Source: Norana najaformis (Eukaryota; Annelida; Clitellata; Crassiclitellata; Hormogastridae). From it: DNA of 64,000 bases. Location of the stretch: the NCBI GenBank assembly GCA_964023275.1, contig OZ029923.1:6792729-6856728 (forward strand), in the 5' to 3' direction. Position 1 is the stretch's first letter, and each line of letters opens with the position of its first letter. Shown in pieces: positions 12,390-25,500 of the stretch. The notes below the pieces were generated by a model. The model was not told where the DNA came from. It saw only the letters and a program-made list of their open reading frames with translations, and did not search any database. Made by a program: the position numbers and the translations under genes.

Positions 12390-15300
12390 GCCAAGAGTTC
12401 AAGGACGTCAATATCCTCTTTCTCCCAGTTTGCCACGATGCCTGGAACATGACCCATTCCCACAATGCCAACCGTCACAGATGGAACAGACCCTAAACAA
12501 AGAACAAAATCAAGTCACTAACAGGCAGGACATGGATCATAAATTCATTTATTTGAAGCACTTAATGTGTGCAAAGTCAATGAATCTGAACCCGAGGCAG
12601 AGATGCCTGCAAGCAGTGGCCCGGGAAGTGTTTAGAAGTTGTGTGAGCCAACCTCAGCCAAGTGCAGACCTAAGGTGGATAAAATTAATTTGTGACATAA
12701 TATCAGAGTATATACCTATTATTTTTTATAGTATTAATATTTTGTTCAGTGGCATAGGTAGATTTATCCATAGCCCAAAAAAGTTGTGTGAGCATGCTCC
12801 TACATCCCGGGCCCTTCCTGCAAGTGAGGATGCCAGATGCTTCTCTAGCAAACAGAGAATTAAGATCAAGAGGAAGACGATTCCGAAGGGAAGTTAAGCC
12901 TTAGAACCATGGACCCATGGCAGTAAAACATTTATCAGGTACCCTGAGCTGGTATGTAGTGTCAGCATTACACATCGGCATTTTAGTTTCTATGGAGTTC
13001 ACTAAAGTCAAACTACTCTGCAGTAGGTAGTTGTTTGGGCGCTACAATTACATCAACTTTGGTCCTGAGGATTACACTGGCACAAGTACCTCAAGTGTAA
13101 ATAATTCAACTGGTTTTGCGGTCTCATTTTGATAAAGTTTCTATATGCAATAAATTTGGTAAATTTTCTGTACGCAATTTGTATTCAGAAGCAGCCAAAT
13201 CAATTTTTGAGCAGAGCAGCTTTGCTACCTGATCCTGCTTAAAATTATGCAACTGGAAGAAGAGATCAGTGGAAGAACCTTGTGTGGAATGTGGATCCTT
13301 GATCGGAACTGCAGTTGTTCGTAACATATGAGCAAGGTACAGGTCACGTTCGGTGACAAAGACACGGCTCAGTTCGGGGAATTCCCCCGTCATCTCGACC
13401 AGCATCTCTTCCAACAGATCCTTCTGTTTACATCGTTCAACATCCTCCTTACTGAAATAGTAATAATATTTATCATTACAGAAAAGTATCCCACATCTCA
13501 CAAGTGAGACGTAGGGGAGGTGCTCATCTTCTTTTCTTGGCCCTTGAGCAAGCAATGGATGAATCCCAAGGTCCTGGACACGGGGCAGTGCATCGCAGGA
13601 CTTGCCGTATGCTTCTGAGCTTATGCCAGTACCAAATTATACTGTTTGGTGACAGAGGCACGGTATGTGCCAACAGCTTGCCCAGGCTCATTACATGAAG
13701 TCGAACCCACAACCACATGATCATAGACCAAATGCATTACCAACAGACCACTGTCCTGCACTCAGTACTAATACAGTAATAGTATTATAAAATAATAATA
13801 ATAATACACTAGAACATCCTTATAAAGCTACTTAAATGGATTCAAAGCACTACAGCGAGTCAAATGGGAAAATTTCCGACTCTGTGAGGGTTTTCTCTTG
13901 CATAGTCACAAGTGGGTTCAAAGAATTTCAGTGAGTCAAACGGGAAGTAATAGTTTATTTCTCACATGAATTCATCAGCTGATTTAGTCCCAGTTTATCT
14001 TAAGAGTCATGCAATTATCCTCTTGTCTTCTTAAGTTGCACTGTTTATATTAGTTAGACAGTCATGTTAGCAGCACTTCTGAAGTGCTACATAAATTTTT
14101 TGTTACATTACAACTTTCACCTGAAGTGCAACATGACAACAATAATCCAGCAACTGAACAACCACTTCTTACAAACTGCAAAGGTTTGCAAATAAATTCT
14201 CAATTTTCACTTGTGTATTGAGTGAACTAGTTCCACAAAACAATCAGCTTACCTGATAGATTCTCTACAGGTGAAGACACTAAAGGTGAGGGTAAGCTTT
14301 TGGTACCAAGACAATGCACTGAGCGCCCTTCGCAGTGTTATTCCAATCGGTCTATCGCCAAGACGCACACGACAGCCAGGAATCTTCTGAGCCTAGTGAG
14401 AACAGAAAAACTATGGGCAATATTAATCTTGTCGCCAAATGTTTAACACCTAGGAAGACAAATCTACTTAAGCTATCAGATCATTAAAGCTGACCTTGTC
14501 TAGGTTGCCCTAACCTTTTTACCACTTCAGATAACTCAGAACAAACAACCTTCTCCGTCTTCAGCCTGTCCTTCTGGAATAATCTCAAAGTCACGTTTTC
14601 AGTGTGTTCTGTTTGATGCAGTGCAAACTATCCTTTCAAATCTTAATACCTTCCTCACCATTACTAGTCCAATACTTAGAGCTTTTTAGGATCTAAAACT
14701 GCTCTGTATAAATGCATTTTTACCTAACACTAACTGAATTACGACTAAGAAATGAAAATGAATAACAAAACTACCTCGCAAAAAGCTGTTCGAAATTCTC
14801 CTCCAGGCGCCATTCCAAGTTGTTCGGTAATCCGAGCTGACAGACTTAGCAGCAAAACATGGAGTATACCTTGCAGGACACCACTCTAAATAAATCCAAA
14901 AACTTGTTTGTATGTGTTTATATATACATATATATACATAAATTTACAAAAATTTATATGTGGATGGAGAACACGTTTATACATATATAAATTCCAAAAT
15001 TTTTAAAATTAAATGCAGGATAGAATGCAGTAATTAGATAATGTGTAACATTCGGATATTAAGAGTGGTGTGATCTGTAGGAAAAGGAAGGGGACACTTC
15101 ACCTCCCCCACTCGTTCAGACTACATACACTTCTCTCTTGCACATAGGTCTTTCTCCCCATAGCTACCATTCCAATCGTACCCTACATTTAAGCGCCTCA
15201 GGATATTTTTGCATGCTGTGGTGGCAGCAAGGACCAAGCTAGGGCACTACGAGCCCATGAAGCGGGATGGATCAGCTGGACGTCAAGTTCAGCTGTGCAG

Positions 15301-18280
15301 CTGGCCGCTTCACTGACCTGTCGTATGGCTTGACGTATCTTCTGAATGTCAATGTTTTTTGCTTCTCGAAGAAGAGTTTCCTCATCCAGCGACAGTATGT
15401 TTATGCGACTTGGACATAGTTCGACAACTACAAAGTCTGGCTGTGTCTGGCTGATCGTCTAAAAGTCAAATACACCCATCTCTTTACTGGCACATACACT
15501 TAATTTAATATATTTACTATACTGTCATTTTCTGACAATAAAAATCACTTGATGATGCTAAGCAAACAGTTGCACATTAAGAACTTAGATGCAGAGAATA
15601 AAATTTCCTAATAAACATTTTTTGGGTACTTCTCTATCAAAGATACTGTGTAGTACCCATGCATTCAGAATCCAACTCCAGACATATCAAACACAAATTT
15701 CAGTCCCATCTTGAACCAGACAACTTAAAATATTCACTAAATCAGAAAATCCTGTTATTTTCCAAAACCCTGATGTAAAGATGGCATAGCAAACGGACAG
15801 TTTAGATTCTGTATATCTAAAGTAAGCCAATCTCCAGCACCCAAAGTGGGTATTACATGGAATATAAGTGACCGCTGAATGCAAATGCTGGACATACTGA
15901 AGGCGGAGGTAGAAACAACAGTTAATAGGCTAAAAAAGAAAAAAGCACCAGGCGAGGACAACATCACAGCAGAAATGATCCAGGCAGGAGGGAGTTGTTC
16001 GGTAGAGATGCTACATAAACTGTGCAATAAAATTTATCACGACAAGGAATGCCCAAAGGACTGGTGCAAAGCTATAATAGTACCAATATACAAAAAAGGA
16101 GACAAGACAGAATGCAGCAACTACAGAGCAATCAGCCTTTTGAGCATACCAGGAAAGGTCTACACTGGAGTATTACAAAGAAGATTAAAGAGGTATGCAG
16201 AAGCAGCGATGAGCGAGGAACAAGCAGGATTCAGGAAAGAACGAGGAACAATGGACCAGATATTTGTAATCAGACAACTGTCAGAAAAGTACGTCGAAAT
16301 GAACAGAACACTGTATAACAACTTTATTGACTACAAGCAGGCGTTTGACAGCGTGTGGCAAGAAGGTCTATGGAAAGTACTGAGACACTGTGGAGTACCA
16401 GAGGAGTTGGTGATGTTGATAGAGGATATATACAGCAAATCGAAAAGCGCAGTGAGAGTAGAGGGAGAACTAACGGAATGGTTCACGATAAAAGTAGGGG
16501 TAAGACAAGGATGTGGAATGTCATCGGATCTGTTCAATATGTTACTGGAAATAGTGATGAGACTTGCCAAGAAAGAAGAAGACCACGGGATAAACCTAAA
16601 TGGACGACCACTAAGCAACCTCCGCTTCGCAGATGACATAGACCTAATAGCTGACACACAAGAGAAACTACAGGATATAACAGACAGGGTAGATAACAAC
16701 AGCAAGAGAATGGGCCTTAAAATCAATGTGGAAAAAACAAAAACAATGGTAATTGGAAAGCACCACGAGGATCTACAGATAAGAATAGAAAAAGGAATAT
16801 TAGAGCAAGTTACCAGATTCGTCTATCTTGGAGGACTAATAACAGAAGACGGAAAATGTGAAGAAGACATCAAACGAAGAATTGGACTGGCGTGCGCAGC
16901 ATTCAGAAAACTGGGAAAAATGTGGAAGACAAAAAACATATCCATCAGAACAAAGATGAAGCTCTATCATACCTCAGTAGAACCGATATTACTATACGGA
17001 TCAGAGTGCTGGTGCTTGAGAAAAGAAGACGAACGGAGACTATTGGTGGCAGAGATGGGCTGGCTGAGAAGAATAATAGGCAGAAGCAGAAGAGAAAAGA
17101 TCAGAAATGAAAAAACACGAGAAGAACTAGGAGCTGATGAAACAATAGTAGAAAAAATCGCAAAGAGAAGACTCAGATGGTTTGGGCACGTATTCAGAAT
17201 GACACAGCGAAGACTACCAAACGCTGCATTACACGGACACATAGAAGGAAAGAGAAGCAGAGGAAGACAACGAAAGACCTGGATGGATAATATCAAGGAA
17301 GATCTGAGAGAAAGAGGCACAAGCTTGATTGGAGTTAGAGAAACAATCAGGAATAGAGAAGTTTGGAGAAGTTTCATAAAGGCCTCATCGCCATGAATGG
17401 CGGAAGAGAAGACAGAAGAAGACAAAGACTCACCAACCTTCGCAACATCTTCTTGACTGCTCTCGCTAAAATGTGCTGTTCCAACCACGTAAACTTTGCA
17501 TCCATTTTTGGTCGTCAGGACTTCAACAGTACTTGGCAGCTCAGGAGTTGGATTCCTTCTAACGACCAGACTAGGATACATCACCTCATCATCGCCCATG
17601 TTGTCTTCAACGTCGGTTTCATCACCACTGTCGACATAGCTAACTAAAACACATCACTCGAATTACATAAATGTTTAATTCAATAAGAAAGCCCTTCTAT
17701 TAATAATTGCCAAATTTATCGGTTGAGAGCATATCTTGTAAACCAACTTTCGGAGGAGCTAAGGGGATGATGGGTGGTAAAGTTGTTCGCACATGACTAT
17801 CTTGACTTAGTAGTCAAAGTATGGCTTTTTAATTAATCAACCTTAAAACGCATTTTTAGTTCTCCATACAACACACAGAATATGACCCAAATGTGTCAAA
17901 GAATCAAATCCAATGGCGGAACTTGGGGAGGCAACCAGAGGTCCTAAAGGACGTAGGCCTCTTCCTGGAGTCGTCCCTAAATTTTACTGACTTACATGCG
18001 GGTTAACATTTCCAGAATCTAACATCATTTCGCCCCTAACTTCAAACGGTAGATAAGTCCCAAACACGTCTTGTAAGCAAAACCCCAAGTCATGAGAAAC
18101 CACCTTATTCACAGTCACGCAATCCACAACCAAAACTTAATAAATACGCCTAAAACATTCTTTAAAATTAACAAATCTATAAAGGGCTATCAAGAACAAT
18201 TGACGGCCAAACAACTAATAATAGTAAAATAAATAAAAAATGAACTCACCGTCTTCTTCCAGATGTTGGTGATCGCCCAT
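12390..18280 (-). CDS. TRABD: TraB domain-containing protein (TRABD), 3' end not located
   Basis: Seven minus-strand exons join in phase: 18280-18250 (start ATG, MGDHQHLEED), 17643-17438, 15459-15318, 14885-14775, 14392-14253, 13451-13279, 12492-12390, about 301 codons. The three hallmark motifs of the TraB/Tiki fold are present: GTAH (about residues 65-68), VVVELCPSR with the conserved Glu (about 92), and GMGHVPGI (about 279-286). The stretches EQLGMAPGGEFRTAF, LGDRPI and KEDVERCKQKDLLEE are closely like vertebrate TRABD. The known human protein is about 376 residues, so some 60-75 C-terminal residues, usually with a hydrophobic segment, are missing; exon 7 ends at a good donor (GGC/gtgagt) in phase 2. 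Oddities: one extra base in exon 3 (T run at 15420-15422) breaks the frame, and the exon 2 donor implied by homology (AAG/gttggt) is poor. Its molecular function is poorly known. Start is head to head with the laminin gene. Confidence 0.85.
13485..13765 (-). mobile_element. tRNA-derived SINE, family S4
   Basis: Read on the minus strand it has tRNA-like boxes (GGTCTGTTGGTAATGCATTTGG and GTGGGTTCGACTTC) and then a body containing TGCGATGCACTGCCC. The same element is at 30660-30960 (+) and 38255-38480 (-). It lies just upstream (in gene sense) of TRABD exon 6. Confidence 0.65.
15875..17430 (+). mobile_element. Non-LTR retrotransposon reverse transcriptase, 5' truncated, ORF intact
   Basis: An uninterrupted frame from 15879 to 17396 (505 codons) encodes a reverse transcriptase: APGEDNITAEMIQ near the start, SNYRAISLLSIPGKVY, AGFRKERGTMDQIF, the FIDYKQAFDSV motif holding the first catalytic Asp, VRQGCGMSSDLFN, and LRFADDIDLIA (a FADD form of the YADD box). 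The C-terminus has LRWFGHVFRM and GRQRKTWMDNIKEDL, typical ends of LINE ORF2 proteins. No endonuclease domain is present, so the copy is 5' truncated, beginning in the palm lead-in. The intact frame suggests a young insertion. It lies antisense in TRABD intron 2; its AAGAC-rich 3' tail stops about 10 bp from the TRABD exon 2 boundary. Clade is uncertain. Confidence 0.85.
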
Positions 18281-19504
18281 GATGCACGCGCATGTGTACA
18301 CGATTTCTGATGACGTCAGCGCAAACCAACACAATTCGACATTTATATGGCACCTTCATTTCTGGCCATTTCATAATCTCGATACCCAAATTTCATCAGC
18401 AATCATAAATGATAATTACAGGACCTTGATGAAGACAAGGTTATCAAGAAAACAAATAGGTTAGGTTCGATTCCCATTTTAAGATCTTAACGGCATCGTT
18501 TATTAATATTTAATGGAATTTGAAATTTGAACACATCTCATGCACGGGTCATAGTGAAGAAATGACAGATACCAAAGAACACCTTGGTTTAGAAAAATTT
18601 CAACTGTGCATGTCGCCTAATCCTTCGGTTTTCACATGAGAGCTGTAGTTGAAGCAATAGAAGTTTGATGGAATAGAGGGCGGTAGCTGTCTGATCTGGT
18701 CGTGACCGTGCATGGTAATATAATGATCAACGGTGCGTCCGACATGAGCGCCTTGTTCGTATGTCGACTGCTGTCGAAACGATGACAAATAAACACGTTA
18801 TCACACTGCGAGTTGCGCCGATGAAAGCGAATAGATATCTTAGTTTGAACCAGCGTTTTAGAGGCAGTGCATATAGTAAATTCGGTCATAATGCACGGAT
18901 AATATTGCAGATCATGAAGTAGCAACGTTATTTATATACTTTGTTAACTGATAACTATGTGTCGGCGCAACACCCTCTCGGTTCTGATATTGTTGCTGAT
19001 AATCTTGCGATATTGAATCTTGGCTCACGCGGCAAACTCACTATAGAAAACGGTGTGCAGTTACATTTATTTGCATTTAACCGAATGAAACCGGATTTTA
19101 TTCTTCGTGCGGTATTCCAGGACAGCCCCTCAAAATTGACGCAGAGCTCGTGAATAAGCTGTTGTTCTACGATTAGCTTTTGACTAGCTTTTTTTTGAAA
19201 TTTACGAGTTTACCTTAGGATTACATGCAGGGAAGAAAAGTTTCATTTAGGCCTAATTAATTTCGGTTGGCCGAGATTGACAGACAGCATTACCTATCGT
19301 GGTTTTAAGGCGTTGCTTGTCTGGAGTTACGAAGTTTTGTGAATCTGAAAAACACTGGATGATGCTTTTATCGATATAATTTCAGTTATTGCTTAATTTG
19401 TATAATGTGCAAAAGGAATCGTGGTCAGTTAAAATGTTTCAGATTATCATGGAACAACTGAAGGTTTAAAAGCTGCCGAGCTAATTTGACCAACTTGTGG
19501 TAAT
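18281..19504. promoter_or_regulatory. Divergent intergenic region between TRABD and laminin beta
   Basis: About 1.2 kb separates the TRABD start codon (minus strand, 18280) from the laminin start codon (plus strand, 19505). It must contain both 5' UTRs and at least the core promoters if both models are right. No TATA box or other defined site can be assigned with confidence. A degraded S2-like segment (GAATAAGCTGTTG) lies near 19150. Confidence 0.45.
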
Positions 19505-19568
19505 ATGGATGTGAAATTTGTGCAGGCACAACATCAGGGATTCGTTTTAGTAACTGTCTTCATCCTTG
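19505..19568 (+). CDS. LAMB1: Laminin beta exon 1: signal peptide
   Basis: ATG at 19505 opens 21 codons ([21 protein letters not shown]) plus one base before a good donor, G/gtaaga. Joined in phase 1 to the acceptor at 22907, the next residues are [14 protein letters not shown], giving an 18-residue or so hydrophobic core that suits a signal peptide, followed directly by the LN domain start [14 protein letters not shown]. The phase match and hydrophobicity are seen; transcription start and 5' UTR are not defined. Confidence 0.75.
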
Positions 19569-22500
19569 GTAAGATGCATTTCATTTTTATAAAAGATTTC
19601 TTGTGCATGGTGAGATAATTCATCATTTCTGAGCATGAGCTTTAACTTGTTTATTCACTTTTAAAGTATTGGATTATTAATACTTCCTGTTGAATGATTA
19701 TACTTCACCTGGTTTTCTACCAGAAATTTTAGCTTATAAAAATTGTGATCACTAATGCGGCCAAAAGCATCTTAAGCTTATAATATATGACAGAATCAGA
19801 CAACACAATTACAGGGTGGGGTGCAAGATCAACAAGGTAACCAAATTTAGGGCTTTGTACTCCACTGGAGTATGGACTTCCAAAAAGGGGAATGGGGGCA
19901 TGGATGCCAAATGCATATAGTTGTGGACAAGGGAAGAGAGGGATCCAGTTTTGATCATTTTTTGGTAGACGTCTCCCAAGAAGAAGAAGTGACGTAGTCC
20001 CTTGAGCTGAGCCCAAGAGGGAGTCATGGGTATGAAGTGTTATGGACATCATATTTGATACATTACATCGAAGAGTGTAAAAATGTAAAGAAATTCAAAT
20101 CAGTTAGTCTTAATCACTTGAATTTAGCACACCTGTACCCAGCTCTAGGAGTGTTTTGGTAGCTTTGCTTGAAGCCATTCCAAGGTCTGAATCAGGATCC
20201 ATCACATGCAAATGAGATTCCTGAAATCTAATATTGAACAGAAGAGTGGTCACAGTAAAACCTGGAAAGTTGAAAGGTCGTCTGCTTTGGCTGTTCCGGT
20301 ATAAGCTGGTAAGTTGAGAGGTCGTCTACCTTTGCTGTTCCAATATTATTAATTGATAAGTTAATTGAGATGACAAAGAATGAAGGTTTAAAAGCTGCCA
20401 GCTAATTTGGCCAACTTGTGGTAATATGGATGGGAAATTTCTCCAGTATGTACATCAAGCATGCGTTTGAGTAACTGTCTTCATTCTTGGTAAGTTGCAT
20501 CTCATTTTTGTAAAAGATTCAGTGATGAAAAAAATTAAATTAAAGTGTGATAGGTGTAGGCTGTTTAGCATTGCCTGCAATTTTACTGTCTCGGCTCGGC
20601 TCGTGGCTTATTTTTGGTTGAAGTTTCCGCAGGTTAAGCTGTGATTAAGAGATCTGACCTTTGGGGGTCAAGTGTTTCTTTCTCCACTTTTAAAGTAGTG
20701 ACCCATTGACTTATTTTACTGTAGAGTCTATTAGCAAGACTATTAGCAAGACTGGCTTACTGATAGAAGAGAGATAGTGTGGGTGAGAAAGACAGAGACA
20801 CAGGAGAGAGAGAGAGATTGTGACTCCACACACAAACAGCCACCGGTGTACCGGTGTCAGATCTGCCAATATTTGCGTACTTTCAGTAACACTCCACAAG
20901 TCTCAAGTTAACACAAAGCCTGGTTCAAGCTGTAGATTTTGTGAAGTTGTGGCCAAGTAATTGAAAAACTGGCAGTTTTCTAACCTACAAACACCACCAC
21001 CTAAGAACCCGTGGTCTTTAAAGGGCTTGTCTAAGGCACATCAGGTAATCTGCCTTGGGGCAAAAGTACAAATTCAACTAAAGAAATTTCTAGCAGTTCA
21101 TTCAAGTGAGAAATTATGGGTGTTTTGTCTGAAATGATTGGTTTTTATCATCTCAGATTATTTTATGGTTGAACATCAAAGATGCCAGGACTTAGGAATT
21201 AAACCTAAGATATCACTTTTACAGCACTTCCATTGTGCTAATGTGAGCATTAAATGCAGCAAACATCACTGTAAATATTTACATCTTAATAGTGGTAATT
21301 ATAATAACCACTATACAGATGTGAATGTTTACAGTAATAATTATTACAGCCATCAGTTTGCTCAGCTATTACTGAATTTTAAATGTAGCATAAATGACTT
21401 TAAGGATGGTATAAACACTAATTTCTGGTTTCTTTACGTTGAATAGTATTTTAATTCAAATTGAGAAGAATCGGACAAATTCGTTTATTTATAAAGACAG
21501 ATGTGTAGCTGCTAAGAACACCCAGTAAAAATGTCATTACAGTACAACTGTAATCAATACACTTATTCAAGCTTTTATAAGGTTAGCAAACTTTAAATTT
21601 ATTTCAAACCACAACGAATTTTAAGGTTAATTTGCTACACCCGGTTTATTAGGATTGAAATAAATGAAGGATTGCTCTTGAGGTCATGATGAATATTGAT
21701 GAAGGCTGTGATGAATATTTAATGAGCTCTGGGTAATATGTGGCGGGGCATGAAGTAAGGGAAGGTGAAAGGCTGCTGATGGATTCTCGCATCTGGTTTC
21801 CATCTTGTTCTTGGGTTATTTTGAGGGTTGCATGAAGTCACAAAAATTTTGCTGCCTTGAGTGGCAGCTTAGGTAACAATATGGAAAAGTAATAACACAA
21901 AATAAATGTATCACCATTGGTGGTCAGTCTTTTTTTCACCACCTAATTTTGTATTTCAACGTTTAAGTTTTTTGCATTATTCTTCTGCATGTATTATACA
22001 TTATTTTTCTATCACTAGCGGCTTAATTGGCCAATTACGGTGCTTTAAAGAGAGTTGTTATCTCCACATGGGGTTCGGGGTCAAGCTGTTTGTCACACCT
22101 CGTGTGTTAAAGTTAAACCATTTGTTTAATGGAATTCATAGCCATATAGCTGAACAGTTGAGCGAAATCATCTGCATAAAACATACACTTATAAAGATGT
22201 GTTTGTTGTTGGTAAAAGTCTTGTCTGTGACCAGCTTGCATTTGCATTTGCTGTTCGCATTATTTGGAACTCTCTTACTGCACGCGTTTGTGACTGTCCT
22301 AGTGAGACTGTCTATTGCTGTAGATTGAAAACTTACCTCATTAAGTATTTCTGTGGTTGATGTTTCCTGTTGCCTGGGTTTTATGTGCATTTCTGATTTT
22401 CAAGAAGGGGCACAAATAAATTTCAGATGTATCGTTTTGTGATAAGAACAAAAATGGGTGTTGAGGTTGATGTTAGATGTGCAGAGGTTGCATTATCACT

Positions 22501-25500
22501 CCAATCCTGTCCAGGCTTCTTCGGTAATAGCATGTTATGTGCTATATGTACAACTTAGTGCCATGGTAGCCTAGTGGTTGATGTAGGTTACTACCAGTTA
22601 TGGTTATGGATTTGGTTTCTTCCCAGAAGATAAATATAATTAAGAATTTCCATTCCTGTAGGACTTCTTAATAAAGTGAGCTGTAACATTTACATGTGGG
22701 GTTTTAATATTAGGCTGGAGGCTGATTAGTTTGGGAGAAACTAACACCTAAATCTCATATTATCAGTTCTGAACAATTCATAACATTATCTCTAACTGTC
22801 AGTTGATTGTTCAAAAGGACTTACATGTAACTGTTTTGTTGGACTTATTAAATGTTATTGTTGATAATAAATTACTAAATAGTTACATCTGGTTATAATT
22901 TTACTAGCTTTCTGTCTGAACTTGAGTCTGTCGCAATCATCACAGTGCAGCTGGACCAGTTGTTATCCTGCCATGGGTGACTTACTGATTGGTCGAGCAG
23001 AAAGACTTCATGCCAGTTCTACCTGTGGCCTTGAGAAACCAATGCCATACTGTGTCGTGAGTCATCTTGAAGAGAAGAATAGCTGTTTCATGTGTGATTC
23101 TCGTAAACCATTCAACCAGGACAATCGAAACAGCCACACAATCGATAATGTCGTCGCCGTTTTCGAGCAGGATTGGCGGCAGAAATGGTGGCAGGCTGAG
23201 AATGGTGTTGTCAACGTTTACATCCAGTTGGACCTGGAAGCGGAATTTCATCTCACTCACCTGATCATGAAGTTCCGAACGTTCCGCCCGGCTGCCATGC
23301 TGATCGAGAGATCGGCAGATTTTGGCCGTACTTGGCGAGTCTACAGATACTTTGCCAAGGATTGTGAAGAGTCGTTTCCTGGGATCTCTGTCGAGCCCAT
23401 CAGAAATATTGGGGATGTCATTTGCGAGTCAAGATATTCAGATGTAGCGCCATCTGCTGGAGGAGAGGTAGATTTAATCTAAAGCAATAGAAAGTGAACA
23501 ATTGACTTAAGTTAAAAATGGAAGTCTTTAAAACACAGTTTCAGTCTAATTGCATTTATTATATAAGTAAGCTTCAAGTAAGTGAGTCTTTTTCTGCGTG
23601 TCATATATCCGTTAGCTGAATGAGGAATAGTTGGTGATTTGTTGCAATTATTCCTGTTGAAATATTGTAATGGCTGGTTGTTAGAACAATTTTTTACACT
23701 ATGTTAGACAAAAGAATACTGACTTTTTTACTTTATACAGGGATTTTGAAGTGCATATAAACAGAAAATTCTTCTTTTGTACCTGACATCTGTTTGTTGA
23801 GCTGAAATAATGATTGTAAATATCTATCAGAAATATTTGTTCTTTTGTTTCAGGTGATTTTCCGTGTCCTGCCAGCGACCGTCTCCATAACTGACCCTTA
23901 TGCAAAAGAAGTTCGGGACTTAATGGCAATCACTAACTTGCGAGTGAATTTCACTGCACTGCATACTCTTGGTACTTACTTAACATTATCATTCTTTTTG
24001 ACAGTTTAAGAAGTTGATGTGCTCCGTGTTTTATTCACTTATGCATGTGTGTGTGTCTGAGCCTTTATATGGTGCCATGAAAGATCCTCTGAAAGATGCT
24101 GAAACATGGCTGTCTGTACAACTCTAAACAGGTGCAACGTATAATAAGCTGAAAATGTTTGCATACAACTTTTGTTAACTGCTGCTGCTGGTTTTAATGG
24201 TTTTTAGAAGAAGTTTCAAATTAAAACTGACGAGCTAGGTAGCTATGTCAGAGGATTCCAGATTTTGAGCTCGGGGCCCTGGAAATGTCAGAACTTGGAA
24301 ATTAGTCATACATGCATACACACAGGATTCTAGCTTTCTAACTTCTATTTTCCATTGAAGTCCACAGTTGAGGCTGCGATGAGATGATGGCCCTTCTGGT
24401 CTGCCTTCTGATTGCAATGACGAGTAGGTAATTTTGGTTGTCTTGGTTTCCAGGTGACAATTTGCTTGACAATTCACCAGGTGCTAATGTCAACTACTAC
24501 TATGCGCTTTATGGCATTGTTCTGAGGGGTAGCTGTTCTTGCTATGGCCATGCTTCTCGATGTGTGCCAGTTTCTGGGTATGATCATCACCCGGACATGG
24601 TATGTTGCTTCTAAGGCATTTGCTGTTGTACAGTTGCAAAGCAAAACGATGAAGGTAACTCCCTGAAGTCTTCCAAAAAATAATTCCCAAAGTCCCAAGA
24701 CTAATTCAATAGCTCTATTTACAGAACCCCAAAACTAACTGTTACAAATGCCCCATTCTCTGTCATACGTCCTCGAACTGTGACGCTACGTGCACTAAGC
24801 TATTGCTATGTTCAGGTTCAGGCCTTAGTTATGAAAATACTGATGTTCAGTGAAAATTCTTAAGGTTTGAACTTGGATTATACAAACAGGCAAAAGCTGT
24901 TACTATTATATTGTTCTCTGTCATATATGATATGCGCCGTCTGTGGCTGCAGTGAGTCGTATATTTTGTGCTCTGGAAGTTTGGCTGTCTCCAGCGCCCT
25001 TTTCTTCGGCCTCGGCCGTGTTACGGCGCTATTTAAATTGTCTTATTATTATATGCCCTTAGACTACACGTCTGTAAACATTACACCATTGCCATGTGTG
25101 GTCCGTGTTCAGGCATTAATTATAAAAATGAGAAAATCTCTTTAAATCTGCCAATACTGTCCGCTAGTGCTACTTAAGACAGGCCTAAGCTAATTGTTAC
25201 AAACGCCTCGTTCTCAGTCATATACGACCGGATTGTAATTATAATTACGACAATTTATATAGCATTGTTAGTAGCATGCTACTTCTAGGGTGCTTTACAA
25301 AGTCAAAAGTCAGCCAAAGAACTAAGAGTCATGAAGTAAATAGAATTAGCCTTAGGATTAGCCTGCTGTCTGCACCGTGTCATTATGTGTCTGGTACAAG
25401 TTCTGGCCTTTATTCTAAAATTGTTAAGCTCTATAAGAAAATCTTTTATGTTACCCAAAACTACTTCTGCAGTGCTACTTTGAAGACAAAAAAGCTAACT

